This document shows, one piece after another, positions 12,101-21,715 of a stretch of 64,000 nucleotides of DNA. Source of the stretch: Dastarcus helophoroides. Taxonomy: Eukaryota > Arthropoda > Insecta > Coleoptera > Bothrideridae. The notes under the pieces are model-generated. The model was not told the origin of the DNA, ran no database searches, and was given only the letters and a program-made list of their open reading frames with translations. Location of the stretch: positions 32,730,126 through 32,794,125 of the forward strand of contig CM053327.1 in NCBI GenBank assembly GCA_028583605.1, in the 5' to 3' direction. Numbering within the stretch: the first letter of the stretch is position 1; each line of letters opens with the position of its first letter. The position numbers and the translations under genes are program-made.

Positions 12101-15100
12101 TGGGCGAAACGTCGAACACTTTTAGTAGTTCTTTGACACGGTCCAATCCCGGAAGAAGTATATCCTGTACTGACTCTGGCCGTGGAAGCCTTCGTTATCA
12201 TAAACTCAAAAAAATGTAATTTTGGAAAAAAAGTGAAATTTGAGAATAGATCTAAATTTCGAAAAACGAAAACTTTGAAAAAAACTCGAAATATTCAAAA
12301 ATTATTTCACTTTAGATCGCCAAAAATGTTTATTTTTCTTATTAAAAAATCAACAAATGGTGAATTTTTGAGTAATTAGTCGAATCTCTCAGCAAGTCGA
12401 ATTATAAAGAAGTAAACATTTTTATAAATTGTCGAGTTTTGAGAAGAAAGGAAGATTTGGGGTAAGCCTAATTTTAGGAACAAAATAGATATTAAAAAAG
12501 AAGACTTCTATAGAGAAGAGTTAAAAAAGTCGAAATTGGGAAAAAAAGGCAAAGTAAAGGTCTAAATTTTGAGAAATAAAAGGTTTTTTGGGCTGAATAT
12601 ATTTTTTTTTGACTACATGAGTCAACGGGGTCTCCCATATTTTGTCTGCTTTATCTGATGCACAGACCAATAGGTTTGAACTTTTATTAGATTCGAAGTT
12701 TGGAAACCAAATACCGGTTTCGATCTTGTTAGATCTCGTCAGTTTGGTATATCCAACTCGAATGCTAACAAATGTTTCGACAATTAAGTACTAAAAAATT
12801 CACAGACGTCAAGCGTATGACTCTTAGTACTACCACTTATTGGTCCATAGAGAAACTATGGCCATCGCCAACAATGTCGTATGCAAGTAGAATGCAACCT
12901 AGACTACAAATTCATGCAGACCTCCAGGCGTGTATAAGATCAAAACCGGTATTTGGTTTCCAAATTTCGAATCTAATAAACGTTTAAACCTATTGGTCTG
13001 TGCATTAGAATGATAGTTGAGGGTTAATTTTAACATGGAGTGCAAAAACGAACATTTTCGCCATACTTTACTTTTTTATTTCCGTAAAGGGGAAAGCTGC
13101 AGAGGCTTATAAAAAAATATGCCAAGTTTATGGTGGTGATTGCATAACAGAACGCATTAGTCAGAATTGGTTTAAGAAATTCCATTCTGGAGATTTTTTA
13201 CTCAAATATGACCAACGTTCTGATCCTACTAAAATTGAGAATAATCAAATTAATTCCATTATTAAAGAGGATCGTCATATAACTGTTCGAGAGAGTTCGG
13301 TGAGGTTAAATGTATCACACACAACCATTGAGAATCACTTAAAATGTTTTGGACTCGTTAAAAAGCTCGATATATGGGTTCCGCATAAATTGAATTGCAT
13401 CAAAAATTGTCGATTTGGTGGGATTATAAAAGTGTTGTATATTTTGAGCTGCTTCCAAGGAACCAAACAACCAATTTAGAAGTTTACTGCCAACACCTAA
13501 TAAAACTGAATCAAAGAAAAAAGGCCAGAATTGGCAAATCGTAAAGCAATTGTGTTCCACCATGCCAATGCTAGACCTCACACATCTTTGGTAGCTCATG
13601 GGAACCTATTGGAGCTTAGCTGGGAAGTGGTGTCACATTTCCCATACAGTCCTGAGCTAGCACCATCTGATTATTATTTATTTCGTAGTTTGCAGAACTC
13701 TATGAATGGTAAAAATTTCCCAAATGATGATGACCTTAAATCGTAATTGGTTTAGTTTTTTTCCTGAGGAGGATCAGAAATTCTATGAGTGCGGAATCAT
13801 GAAGCTGCAAGAAAGATGGCAAAAGGTCATTGAACAAAATAGAAAATATATCATTGACTAAAATCTATGCTTTGTATTAAAAAAATGTTTTTTTTTTCAT
13901 ACCACAAAACCGAAATTACTTACTTGCCAACCCAATAAATCTAGTAAAAATTCTACTAAATCTAGTAGAAATTCCACTAAACATTTCTACTAAACAATTT
14001 ACACCAAATTTTCTAGTAGACGCCAAAAATTCTGCTAATCTAGTAGCAATTATACTAATCCGGCTACATTGAACCATTTGTAACTAATATTTTATTTCAG
14101 AAAGCTTTAAGTGATCCGCTAGTGTGTGGATTCATGGTTGAGCCAATCCAAGGCGAAGCCGGCGTTGTTGTACCTGATGATGGCTATTTAAAAGGTGTGC
14201 GCACTCTGTGTTCGAAATACAATGTGTTGTGGATTGCTGATGAAGTTCAAACTGGACTCGGAAGGACTGGAAAACGAGTGTGTGTTGATTACGAAAATGT
14301 GAAACCGGATATTTTAGTGCTAGGAAAAGCTCTTGGTGGTGGAGTTTATCCTGTCTCTGGATGTTTAGCCAACGATGCAGTAATGTTAGTCATGGAACCA
14401 GGTAAATTTTTGTTACATTTATATTACAGGTACACTATGTTTGCAATACATGATTAAATACAATTAAAATTCCCTGCCCGTTCCTCTTCTCCAAGCATGT
14501 TGAGCCATGGTATGAGCTTCCTCTATATTTCTGGCTTCCATCGCTTTTCTAATCCCTTCGTTTCAACTGCGTCTAGGTCTTTCTCTCTTTCTACTGCCCG
14601 GAATTCTCCAGCGGAATATTCTTTTTGGCCATCGTTCGTCTGACATTTTTAATAAATGTCCAAACCATTTAAGTTCTCGTCTTTCGATGCGGTAAAGTTT
14701 GTTCATTACGTTATTTTTTTAGAAAACATATGTGTATAAATTTACATAAAAAATCTTGGTCCCTGAAACCGAGGCAGTTTAAAAAACACCACGCTTGCTT
14801 TAACGCGTTTCGATAGCCAAGCTATCATCTTCAAAGAAATACAACAAGACATTTTGTACATCAATTTTTGAAGACAACCAAGGACTAGTACGTTCCACCA
14901 AAAAACAAAACATATTTTTAAGATTTTTTCTTTAATATTTTTTACTGAACTAGAGATGAACCATGTAATTCACTGGTTAGACAAATGTTTCAACATGAAC
15001 ACTTGTACCCAATTTTATTTAGATTCGCCATATCTTTATTTCCAACTCTTGATGTTGAGTTATTATATTTCTTCATAGCTATTAAACTTTATTAACGATT

Positions 15101-15893
15101 AAAACAACAATAGGTATTAAAATTTCCATATATTTCTATAAATATTTGCTGTGACCGAACCTGGTTTCGCCTTTCAGCATCATCGGCGGTTATATCAGCA
15201 ATTTGCTTAACCGTTGTTATGCTAACAAGCTCCATAGATCACAGACTGGCAAAATTTTTATGATTTCTCTAAGTAATATACTATTTAGTCGGTCGTCAGT
15301 AGCTTCTTAGTGGCTTAACTCCCGTGGGTAAATGAGTATTTAAGCACATTGTCTCGGAGCTTGACAGAGACAATATAATTGTAATTAAAATAGGAAAAAA
15401 TAATATTTAAATTAGTTAAACATAAAAGTAATTTAAATTTGTCAATTAGGGTCTCATGGATCAACATTTGGTGGCAATCCATTAGGGTCGAAAGTGGCAA
15501 TAACAGCGTTGGATATTTTAGAAGAAGAGAAGTTAGCAGAGAAGTCTTTTAAATTAGGAGAGGTGTTTAGAAACACATTGAAAGAAAAAATCAAGAATAA
15601 AGTGCTCATAGGAGTTAGAGGAAAAGGTCTTCTGAATGCTATTATTATTAACAGAAGTACGTATTTTAATTTTTAATTCTTACTTTACACTTTTTTTTTC
15701 TTGCTTGTTTGTTATAGACTACATTGCTGCGTGGGATCTTTGTTTGAAATTAAAAGAAAATGGTCTCTTAGCCAAGCAAACCCATGACGATATTATTAGA
15801 CTAGCGCCACCTTTAATCATCAATCAGGATGAATTTGAAGAATCGTTGCAGATTATCATTGATGTTGTCAACAGTATTCCAAGTCCCAAATAA
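3161..15893 (+). CDS. Oat: Ornithine aminotransferase, mitochondrial (six coding exons)
   Basis: PLP enzyme of the mitochondrial matrix; transfers the delta-amino group of ornithine to 2-oxoglutarate, giving glutamate-5-semialdehyde and glutamate. Coding exons by GT-AG joins with conserved phase: 3161-3335, 3447-3671, 11086-11309, 14101-14401, 15450-15656, 15718-15893. They sum to 1308 nt, a 435-residue protein, the family's usual length. The start ATG lies six bases after a 3' splice site and opens a basic, targeting-like N terminus. Family blocks are in order: [81 protein letters not shown] and [17 protein letters not shown]. The PLP lysine is about K284 and the ring-nitrogen aspartate about D255. 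[11 protein letters not shown] follows in exon 5. No frame break was found, so the gene should be functional. Intron 2 (7.4 kb) and intron 3 (2.8 kb) are packed with transposons. Confidence 0.95.
3923..4321 (+). pseudogene. LINE reverse-transcriptase fragment, block A
   Basis: Non-LTR reverse transcriptase remnant in OAT intron 2. It reads from the [13 protein letters not shown] region through [12 protein letters not shown] to a YADD catalytic motif ([13 protein letters not shown]), with frameshifts in between. It stops near 4321, where a second, upstream-starting segment of the same LINE begins. The family looks like the CR1/Jockey group, judged by the GVPQGS and ADD blocks in the adjoining copy. 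Confidence 0.8.
4322..5310 (+). pseudogene. LINE reverse transcriptase, block B (5' part)
   Basis: Starts with [20 protein letters not shown], the first RT block, then [60 protein letters not shown] and the catalytic IYSFADDSN (FADD). It continues into the C-terminal AIAKSAS and [21 protein letters not shown] blocks. There is a frameshift near 4550 and another near 4925, plus a stop at 5182-5184, so it is inactive. The reading is cut at 5310 by a hAT-like insertion and resumes at 9551. Confidence 0.88.
6300..6595 (+). repeat. ~280 bp interspersed repeat (copy 1)
   Basis: Matches, in inverted orientation, the segment at 15990-16260. Shared blocks include GCCATCTACT, ACAACACATTTACGGTTA, GTAGGTTGC, a GATGGCGC block, CAAATCCAACAAAGCAAAGA and ACTTTGTTTT at the end. 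It is nested inside the hAT-like element. No coding capacity or RNA polymerase III box is obvious, so it may be a short MITE or a SINE of unknown class. Confidence 0.65.
8717..8815. mobile_element. ~100 bp foldback MITE
   Basis: Bounded by CCCAAGCAACA and its complement TGTTGCTTGGG. The interior has internal inverted AAACGTTTAT/ATAAACGTTT steps. It lies within the filler of the hAT-like element. Too short to code for protein. Confidence 0.65.
9551..9865 (+). pseudogene. LINE block B, continuation after the hAT-like insertion
   Basis: Direct continuation of the LINE interrupted at 5310. It encodes the C-terminal tail: [40 protein letters not shown], then [15 protein letters not shown]. It breaks off near 9865, where block C restarts upstream in the LINE. 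Frame breaks and an in-frame stop show it is dead. Confidence 0.8.
9866..10440 (+). pseudogene. LINE block C, C terminus and 3' end
   Basis: Restarts at [17 protein letters not shown], re-reads the LINE tail ([35 protein letters not shown]) and goes on to [19 protein letters not shown], the 3'UTR and a terminal A-run at about 10430. The same 3' end occurs in reverse at 36613-36900. Blocks A, B and C are staggered, partly overlapping pieces of one LINE family. Confidence 0.82.
10845..10985 (-). repeat. Arm of the ribozyme-bearing foldback family
   Basis: Carries the family landmarks AAATACAAATCTT, CTGAAACCAAGAAA, TTAAAAAACACAATAA, then GCGTTTCGATAGC and CATCTTCAGAGAGATA. On the minus strand the latter part has the hammerhead-like order CTGAAGA, stem, GAAA. 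One extra base before the stem III block and changes in stem II suggest a decayed copy. A second, more degenerate arm is at 11520-11650. Confidence 0.6.
11520..11650 (-). repeat. Degenerate arm of the foldback family
   Basis: Shares AAATACAAATATTGTG, CTGAAACCAAAAG, AAAAAACACAATAAAGGTTG and GTTTCGATAGCCAA with the family. The stem II complement and the CTGAAGA box are lost. It lies in OAT intron 3. Confidence 0.55.
11850..11912. repeat. Minisatellite interrupted by a mariner (left part)
   Basis: Short imperfect repeats of roughly 20 bp built from ATTCTACTAAATCTAGTA steps. The same array continues at 13936-14065, so the mariner at 11913-13935 landed in it at a TA. Confidence 0.6.
12083..12203 (+). 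mobile_element. Penelope-like terminal-repeat fragment
   Basis: Nearly identical to 32791-32901: GGTGGGCGAAACGTCGAACA, CTTTTAGTAGTTCTTTGACA, CGGTCCAATCCCGGAAGAAG, up to CCTTCGTTATC. It starts inside the stem II region of the Penelope hammerhead motif, so the CTGAAGA box is missing here. Confidence 0.8.
12204..12658. repeat. AT-rich filler inside the mariner
   Basis: Degenerate AAAGTCGAAATTTT-type filler on the reversed strand, ending in a short unique stretch (12600-12655). Nothing coding is seen. Confidence 0.5.
12659..13004. mobile_element. ~350 bp foldback element with ~65 bp arms
   Basis: The arms 12659-12726 and 12938-13004 are near-perfect inverted repeats sharing ATGCACAGACCAATAGGTTT and AAACCAAATACCGGTTT. 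The interior is unique and non-coding. The inner edge of the left arm plus the adjoining interior forms a hammerhead ribozyme motif on the minus strand (12706-12748). Confidence 0.8.
12706..12748 (-). ncRNA. Hammerhead ribozyme motif, canonical core
   Basis: Read on the minus strand: stem I strand ACCAAA; box CTGACGA, which fits CUGANGA exactly; stem II GATC, loop TAACAA, GATC; GAAA; a self-complementary stem III ACCGGT; cleavable A in a GUA triplet (predicted cut between plus positions 12712 and 12711); stem I partner TTTGGT, six pairs. All invariant core bases are present with no extra residue. Stem III has no loop, so a single copy would be weak; two copies could pair ACCGGU with ACCGGU, as known for dimer-acting minimal hammerheads. 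Found by hand pairing; not tested. Confidence 0.72.
13035..13861 (+). pseudogene. Mariner transposase, broken
   Basis: Begins [20 protein letters not shown], continues through the helix-turn-helix region ([20 protein letters not shown]) to [14 protein letters not shown]. The middle, including the first catalytic aspartate (the GDEKW region), is deleted. The reading picks up at [11 protein letters not shown], then [28 protein letters not shown], and ends [13 protein letters not shown]. The second catalytic aspartate (HDNARPH) is alanine here; the third (APSDYY) is kept. With a deletion, frameshifts and a lost catalytic residue this cannot transpose. The C-terminal pattern resembles cecropia-type mariners. 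Confidence 0.88.
13936..14065. repeat. Minisatellite (right part)
   Basis: Continuation of the array at 11850-11912, with repeated CTAGTAAAAATTCTACTAAA steps, up to OAT exon 4. Confidence 0.6.
14462..14705 (-). pseudogene. 3' coding fragment of a second LINE family
   Basis: Minus-strand translation reads [20 protein letters not shown], then [20 protein letters not shown] and a tail with [20 protein letters not shown]. This KWFGHL...PKR...RGRPR arrangement is the usual C terminus of endonuclease-type non-LTR reverse transcriptases. It differs from the LINE at 3923-10440. One internal stop is seen. Confidence 0.72.
14745..14893 (-). repeat. Foldback-family arm with decayed hammerhead motif
   Basis: Contains CCCTGAAACCGAGGCAG, TTAACGCGTTTCGATAGCC, AAGCTATCATCTTC and the outer segment GACAACCAAGGACTAGT. 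On the minus strand GAAA, ACGCGT and stem II are intact, but C3 of the CUGANGA box is changed and stem I is weakened. It sits in OAT intron 4. Confidence 0.6.
15040..15240 (-). repeat. Interspersed repeat carrying a hammerhead-like motif
   Basis: A partial second copy is at 63068-63180, sharing AACTATTAAACTTTATTAAC or close variants and ATAAATATTTGCT. The minus strand at 15154-15190 folds as a hammerhead-like motif. Class and true limits of the repeat are unknown. Confidence 0.5.
15154..15190 (-). ncRNA. Hammerhead-like motif with one core change
   Basis: Minus strand: stem I ACCG; box CCGATGA (U4 of CUGANGA is C); one extra T; stem II GCT, GAAA loop, GGC; GAAA; stem III ACC-A-GGT; cleavable T; stem I partner CGGT with four pairs. 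The same layout as the other copies in the window, but the U4 change would be expected to reduce activity strongly. Confidence 0.45.
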
Positions 15894-15934
15894 ATGCGTT
15901 GTTAATGTTATGAAATTTTATAAAATTTGTTTTA

Positions 15935-15940
15935 AATAAA
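15935..15940 (+). terminator. OAT polyadenylation signal
   Basis: AATAAA 42 bases after the OAT stop codon, in a short AT-rich 3'UTR. Confidence 0.65.
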
Positions 15941-15989
15941 TGCTTTCAAAGAGTTGCATATTTTTGTAATCAAACCACTAATTATTTTA

Positions 15990-16260
15990 TCTGTATACAA
16001 AACAAAGTCCTCTTAGTATAACCCCAGAATAGCTGGACGGGTTTTATGATCTTTGCTTTGTTGGATTTGTCTCGGCTTCGAATAGCAAAATAAAGACTAA
16101 AATATTGAAAAAATTCACGAAAAAATGTTTTATCAGGGATCCATGTATAGCGCCATCTTTGACTCATCACAGGAACATGACTGAAAGGTATCGCAACCTA
16201 CACTAACCGTAAATGTGTTGTAACCAGTTCCTAGTAGATGGCGCTGTATCTCTATTGATT
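15990..16260 (-). repeat. ~280 bp interspersed repeat (copy 2, inverted)
   Basis: Reverse-complement relative of 6300-6595. Bounded on the right by TAGATGGCGCTG and on the left by ACAAAACAAAGTCCTC. It lies just downstream of the OAT 3' end. Confidence 0.65.
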
Positions 16261-17690
16261 TGTTTTTAGGTTTTTTTTAATTTCCATTTTTCAAAATTCG
16301 ACAAAATTTGCAAATTTCCACTTTTTTTTTAAATCCGAATTTATGCGAATTTCGAATTGTGTATCAAAATTTGTCTTTTCCTCAAAATTTGGTCGATCTT
16401 TTGATAAAAAAAGTAAAAACTTTGAAAAAAGAATTTTTTATTTCAAAACTTTTCGTTTTTTTTTGTTCAAAATTTCCATACTTCAAAATTTGAACTATTC
16501 TGAAAATTTCACTTGTTTAAAATCTGAATTTCGGCAAATTAACAAAATCTGCCTTTTCCTCAAAAATTGGTGGACCTTTCTGAATTTTTGTAAAAAGACA
16601 AAAAGCCTAGCAAACTTTCTTTGAAAATTTCAAGGTTTTCGAATTTTTTTTAAATCTATTTTTTTAGAAATTCCAAAATGTTAACATTTATATTAATATT
16701 GGAAGTTTTTTGACGTGGTGGTTAGGCACTTGTCTCCCCCTGACTTAAGCAGTCAAGAGAAAATAAATATTCAACCGGAAAATTTGCCCATTTTTTTTTT
16801 CAAAGTTTGAGTATCTGAGATAATTCTAAAATTCTGCTAGTTTTTGTATTTTTCCGTGAAATTTCTTTCTTAAATTTGGCTTTCTCTCAAAATTTAGTTT
16901 CCCAATTTTAAGGTTTTTCTCGAAATTTTGTCCAACCGAAATTAATAATGTTTAAATATTAGATTCTTTTTGACATTTTCTACCAGAACTTGGAGATACT
17001 TTTAATGTTTACTTAAAATTTGAGTTCTTCTCTGACTTAAGCAGTCAAGAGAAAATAAATATTCAATCGGAAAATTTAAGGTTTCTCTCAAAATTTGCCA
17101 ATTTATTTTTCAAATTAAATCTGAGATTTTTTGAATTTCCGCTAGTTTAACGCTTTTTTCTTGAAATCTGTTTCTTAAAATTTGACTTTTTCTCAAACTT
17201 TCATTTCCCAATTTCAAGGATTTTCTCGAAATTAATAGTTTTTTGACATTAGACTTTTTTTAATTTTCTACCTGCTAGAATCAGAACTTTGAGATATTTT
17301 TAATGTTTACTTAAAATTTGACTTTTTCTCGAAATATTCATGTTTATCTCAAAATTCAGTATTTAATATTTCTGGAAAAGAGGACTTATTTTCAAAATTT
17401 CTCTTTTCGTTTCGAAATTACGATCCTTTTCTAGAAATTTATATTTTCTTTTTAAAATTTCTTTTTGGAAGTTTAGAATATTTCCTTGAAATTCGTCTTT
17501 TTCTCGAAATTTCGACATTTTTCTCAAAAATCATCTTTTGAGAATTTCGATTTTTATATCAACATTATGTTTCTAGAAATCTCAATTATTTCTTCGAAAT
17601 TAATCTTTTTTCAAAATTTCGATTCTTTTGTTCAAAATTTATCTTTTTTTTTAACAGCTGTTTACAAATTTGACTATTTTTTCGGAATTT
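16261..17690 (+). repeat. AT-rich filler with a 292-bp direct duplication
   Basis: AAAATTTCGAC-type filler. A segment beginning TGACTTAAGCAGTCAAGAGA recurs at 16741 and 17033, 292 bp apart, with matching downstream sequence (GAAAATAAATATTCAA). Nothing coding is seen. Confidence 0.65.
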
Positions 17691-17699
17691 AACTTTCTA

Positions 17700-20640
17700 T
17701 GGGAAATTTCTCTTGTTTTCTCGAAGTTCCTTTTGCTCCAAACATGTCTTTTTTGGGATTTGAGATTATTTTTTCGAAATTCGTTTTTTTTTTCTCAAAT
17801 TTGTATTCTATTCCAAAATTCGACTTCTTTTTAAAATTAATTTTCTTTGGGAAAGTTCAAATTTTTTCTTCGACCCTTGAAACTTCGACCGTATTTTTGG
17901 AAATTTCGCCTTTTTTTCGAAATTCCGTTATTTTAGTTTTTTTGTTTGAAAATCTAGATCTTTCACAATCTGAATTTTCAGAAATTTTGAATAAATCCCT
18001 AGAAATTTCAGCCTTTTCTTCGAAATTCATCTTTTTCAAAATTTTTTCTTAAAATTTCGACGGTTTTTTTCGAAATTTCGCCTTTTTTTTGAAAATTTGG
18101 TTATTTTAGAATCTGAGTTTTCAGAAATTTTAACTGAATTCTCAAAGTTTCTAGAAATTTCAACCTTTTCTTCGAAATTCATCTTTTTCGAATTTTTGCT
18201 CAAAATTTCGTGCATTTTTTCAAAATTTTGCCTTTTTTTCGAAATTTCGTTATTGTGGGTTTTTTTCTTTTGAAAACCTAGATCTTTTAGAAGCTGAATT
18301 TTCAGAAAATTTTGACTGAATTTCCAAAGTTAATAGAAATTTCAACATTTTCCCCAAAATTCATCTTTTTCGATTTTAACTCAAAATTTCGACCGTTTTT
18401 TACGAAATTTCGCCTTTTTTGTCGAAATTCCGTTATTTTAGATTTTTTTTTGAAAATTTGGATATTTTAGAATCTGAATTTTTTGAAATTTTAACTGAAT
18501 TCTCAAGGTTCCTAGAAATTTCAATCTTTTCTTCGAAATTCATCGGTTTTGAATTTTTGCTCAAAATTTCATCCGTTTTTTTTAATTTGACCGATTTTTT
18601 CAAAATTCTGTTATTTTAGGTTTCTTTTGAAAATTTAGATATGTTAGAATCTGAATTTTCAGAAATGTTGACTGAATTCCCAAATTTCCTAGAAATTTTA
18701 ACCTTTTCCTCGAAATTAATCTTTTTTGACTTTTTTCTCAAAATTTCGTCCGTGTTTTTTAAATTTCCGCCTTTTTTCGAAATAAGGTTATTTTAGGTTT
18801 TTCTTTTTGAAAACTTAGATCTTTTAGAATTCAAATTTTCAGAAATTTTAACTGTATTTCCAAAGTTCCTAGAAATTTCAACCTTTTGCTCGAAATTGAT
18901 CTTTTTCCACCTTTTTCTCAAAATTTCGACCGATTTTTTCGAAATTCTGTTATTTTAGGTTTTTTTTGAACATTTAGACCTCTTAGAATCTGAATTTTCA
19001 GAAATGTTGACTGACTCACCAAAGTTCCTAGAAATTTTAACCTTTTCCTCGAAATTCATCTTTTTTGCCTTTTTTCTCAAAACTTCGATAATTTTTTTTT
19101 AATTTGCCTTTTTTCGAAATTTTGTTTAATTTTTTGAAAATTTGGATCTGTTAGAATCTGAATTTTCAGAAATTTTAGCTGAATTTCCAAAGTTCATAGA
19201 AATATCAACCTTTTTCTTCCAACTTCATGTTTTTTGACTTTTTTGACAAAATTTTGTCCGTTTTTTCAAAATTTCGTCTTTTTTTTCGAAATACAATTAT
19301 TTTAGATATTTTTGAAAATTTGGATATTTTAGAATCTGAATTTTCAGAAATTTTAACTCAACTCTCAAAGTTCCTAGAAATTTCAACCTTTTCTTCGAAA
19401 TTCGTCTTTTTCGAATTTTCTCTTAAAATTTCATCCATTTATTTTCAAAATTTCGATTTTTTTTGGAAATTCCGTTATTTTGGTTTTTTCTTTTGAAAAC
19501 TTAGATCTTTTAGAAGCTTTTGATTGAATTTCCAAAGTTAATAGAAATTTCAACATTTTCCTCAAAATTCATGTTTTCCGTCTTTTTTCTCAAAATTTCG
19601 TCCGTTTTTTTCAAATCTCAGGATTTTTTTTCGAAATTACTTTATGTAAGGTTTTTTTTTTGAAAACTTGGACCTTTTAGAATTCGAATATTCAGAAATT
19701 TTGACTGTATTTCCAAAGTTCGTAGAAATTTCAATCTTTTCCTCGAAATTAATTTTTTTTCACCTTCTTCTCAACATTTCCACCGATTTTTTCAAAATTC
19801 TGTTACGTTAGGTTCTTTTCTGAAAATGTAGATCTTTTAGAATCTAAATTTTCAGAATTATTGACTGAATTCCCAAAGTTCCTAGAAATTTTAACCTTTT
19901 TATCGAAATTCATCTTTTTTGACCTCTTTCTCAAAACTTCGACCGTTTTTTTTTTCAAAATTGTCCCTTATTTTCGAAATACCGATTTTTAGTTTTTTTT
20001 AATTTGGATCTTTTAGAATTTGAATTTTCAGAAATTTAAGCTGAATTTCCAAAGTTCCTAGAAATTTCAACCTTTTTCTTCCAACTTCATATTTTTCGAC
20101 TTGTTTCTAAAAATTTCAACCGTTTTTTTCAAAATTTTGCCTTTTTTCGAAATATCGTTATTTTAATTTTTTTTTTGAAAATTTGGACCTTTTAGAATTT
20201 AAATTTTCACAAATTTTAGCTGAATTTCCAAAGTTCCTAGAAATTTCAAACTTTTTCTTCGAAATTCATATTTTTCGACGTTTTTCTCAAAATTTCGACA
20301 GTTTGTTATTTTAGGTTTTTTTTTTAAAAAATTTGGATCTTTTAGAATTTGAATTTTCAAAAATTTTAACTGATTTCCCATAGTTCCTAGAAATTTAAAC
20401 CTTTTCTTCATCTTTTTCGACTTGTTTCTCAAAATTTTGTCCGTTTTCTTCAAAATTCCGCCTTTTTTTGAAAATTGTCTTATTTTAAGTTGTTTTCTTG
20501 AAAATTTAGATCTTTTAGAATCTAAATTTTCAGAAATTTTTACTGAATTCCCAAGGTTCGTAGAAAGTTCAACCTTTTCCTCGAAATTTATCTTTTTCGA
20601 CTTATTTCTCATAATACTACTTTTTGGCAATTTTTTCCAA
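17700..20640 (+). repeat. Tandem array, ~143-181 bp units
   Basis: The landmark CTGAATTTTCAGAAATTTT or a close variant recurs near 17971, 18114, 18295, 18475, 18652, 18832, 18991, 19159, 19337, 19684, 19844, 20021, 20200, 20350 and 20521. Most intervals are 159-181 bp. Each unit also has CCTAGAAATTTCAACCTTTT, CGAAATTCATCTTTTT and a TCGTTATTTTAGG-like step. The long open frames inside it on both strands are low-complexity consequences of the unit, not genes. Confidence 0.85.
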
Positions 20641-21715
20641 AACTCATCATTTTTAGAAATCCCATCATGTTTTTATTAAAATTATAATTAATAATTTTAA
20701 ACAAAAACTCGAAATTTTCAAAAAAAATGTAACAATTCAGGATTCGAAGAATCGAATTCGAAGAATAAATGTTATATTTGACAAACTACAAGATGTTTAA
20801 AAAATTTGAAATAGTTCAAAAATCTTAAAATTAAGAAAATTATATTTAAACAGTCGAAATTCCTACAAAACAAAATTAAAAAAAATGAAAACTTTCAAAA
20901 AAAAGATGTGAACGTTCATAAAAGATCTTAATTTTCAAATAAAGATAGAAATTTTCAAAAAATCAGTATTTGAAAGTTTTGAATTTTGAAAGTGGTAATT
21001 TTGAAAGTCACAGTTTTAAAAAAGTCGCCATTTTAGAGTCTCTATTTTGAAAAAAAAACTACATTTTCAAGAAACCTTCAAGTTCTTAAAAAAGTCGAAA
21101 TAAAAAAATGAAATTTTCACAGTCGAAATTTTGAAAACAAGAAATTCAAATCTTTGGAAAAAGGCCGAAATTCTCAAAAAAATTAACCCGCCCTGCAATT
21201 TGTTTAAATAAACTTCCAATCTCAATTTAAATTTTTGGAAAAATGTCGACATTTGAAGAGCAACAAACTTAGAACAAAACAAAAATTAGAATTTGCTAAA
21301 ACTAAATCGATTTTCGAAATTATACGTTTTTCTTAAGAACGTAGTAGGTATTTCAAGCAAAAGTTTAACATTTTTCCTATAATAAATCAAAATTTTGAAT
21401 ATTTGTTGAAAATTTTGAATTTTAATTTGAACTTTCATTTTTAATTTCGTGTTTATTCTCTAAATTTCGATAAAAACGTCTAAATTTCGGTAGAAAAGTC
21501 AACATTTTTAAAAAGAGTCCAAACTTTAAATATGAATTTTTTATGGAAAACGTAATTTCGACATTCTACGACAACATTTCGAGCAGAAAATTCAGTTTCC
21601 TATTTATTTAAAGCCGAAATTTTTGGAAAATAAGACATTCCCTTATCTGAAAAAGTAATGATTTCTTTCTAAAAGTAATTTGCCCAGCTCTGGTCGGTGA
21701 AATTTAAGGGCATTT
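20641..21715 (-). repeat. AT-rich filler, reversed orientation
   Basis: After about 20700 the bias flips to AAAAAGTCGAAATTTT on the plus strand. No gene or mobile-element terminus is seen. Confidence 0.5.

Larger units (their letters stand above)
11913..13935 (+). mobile_element. Mariner element with nested insertions
   Basis: The termini TTGGGTTGCCAAGAAAGTAA and, in reverse, TTGGGTTGGCAAGTAAGTAA are mariner-type inverted repeats, flanked by TA on both sides (11911-11912, 13936-13937). Left flank material runs to about 12080, then foreign sequence fills 12083-13005 (a Penelope fragment, filler and a foldback element). The transposase remnant follows at 13035-13861. Confidence 0.85.

Noticed and set aside
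17700..20640. CRISPR-like repeat array
   Set aside because: Units are contiguous, divergent AT-rich tandem repeats with no distinct spacers, in a eukaryotic genome.
17486..20679. Open reading frames of 60-143 codons on both strands
   Set aside because: They are phenylalanine/serine- or lysine-rich products of the AT-rich tandem unit, occur in opposing frames and have no start context, splice support or motif.
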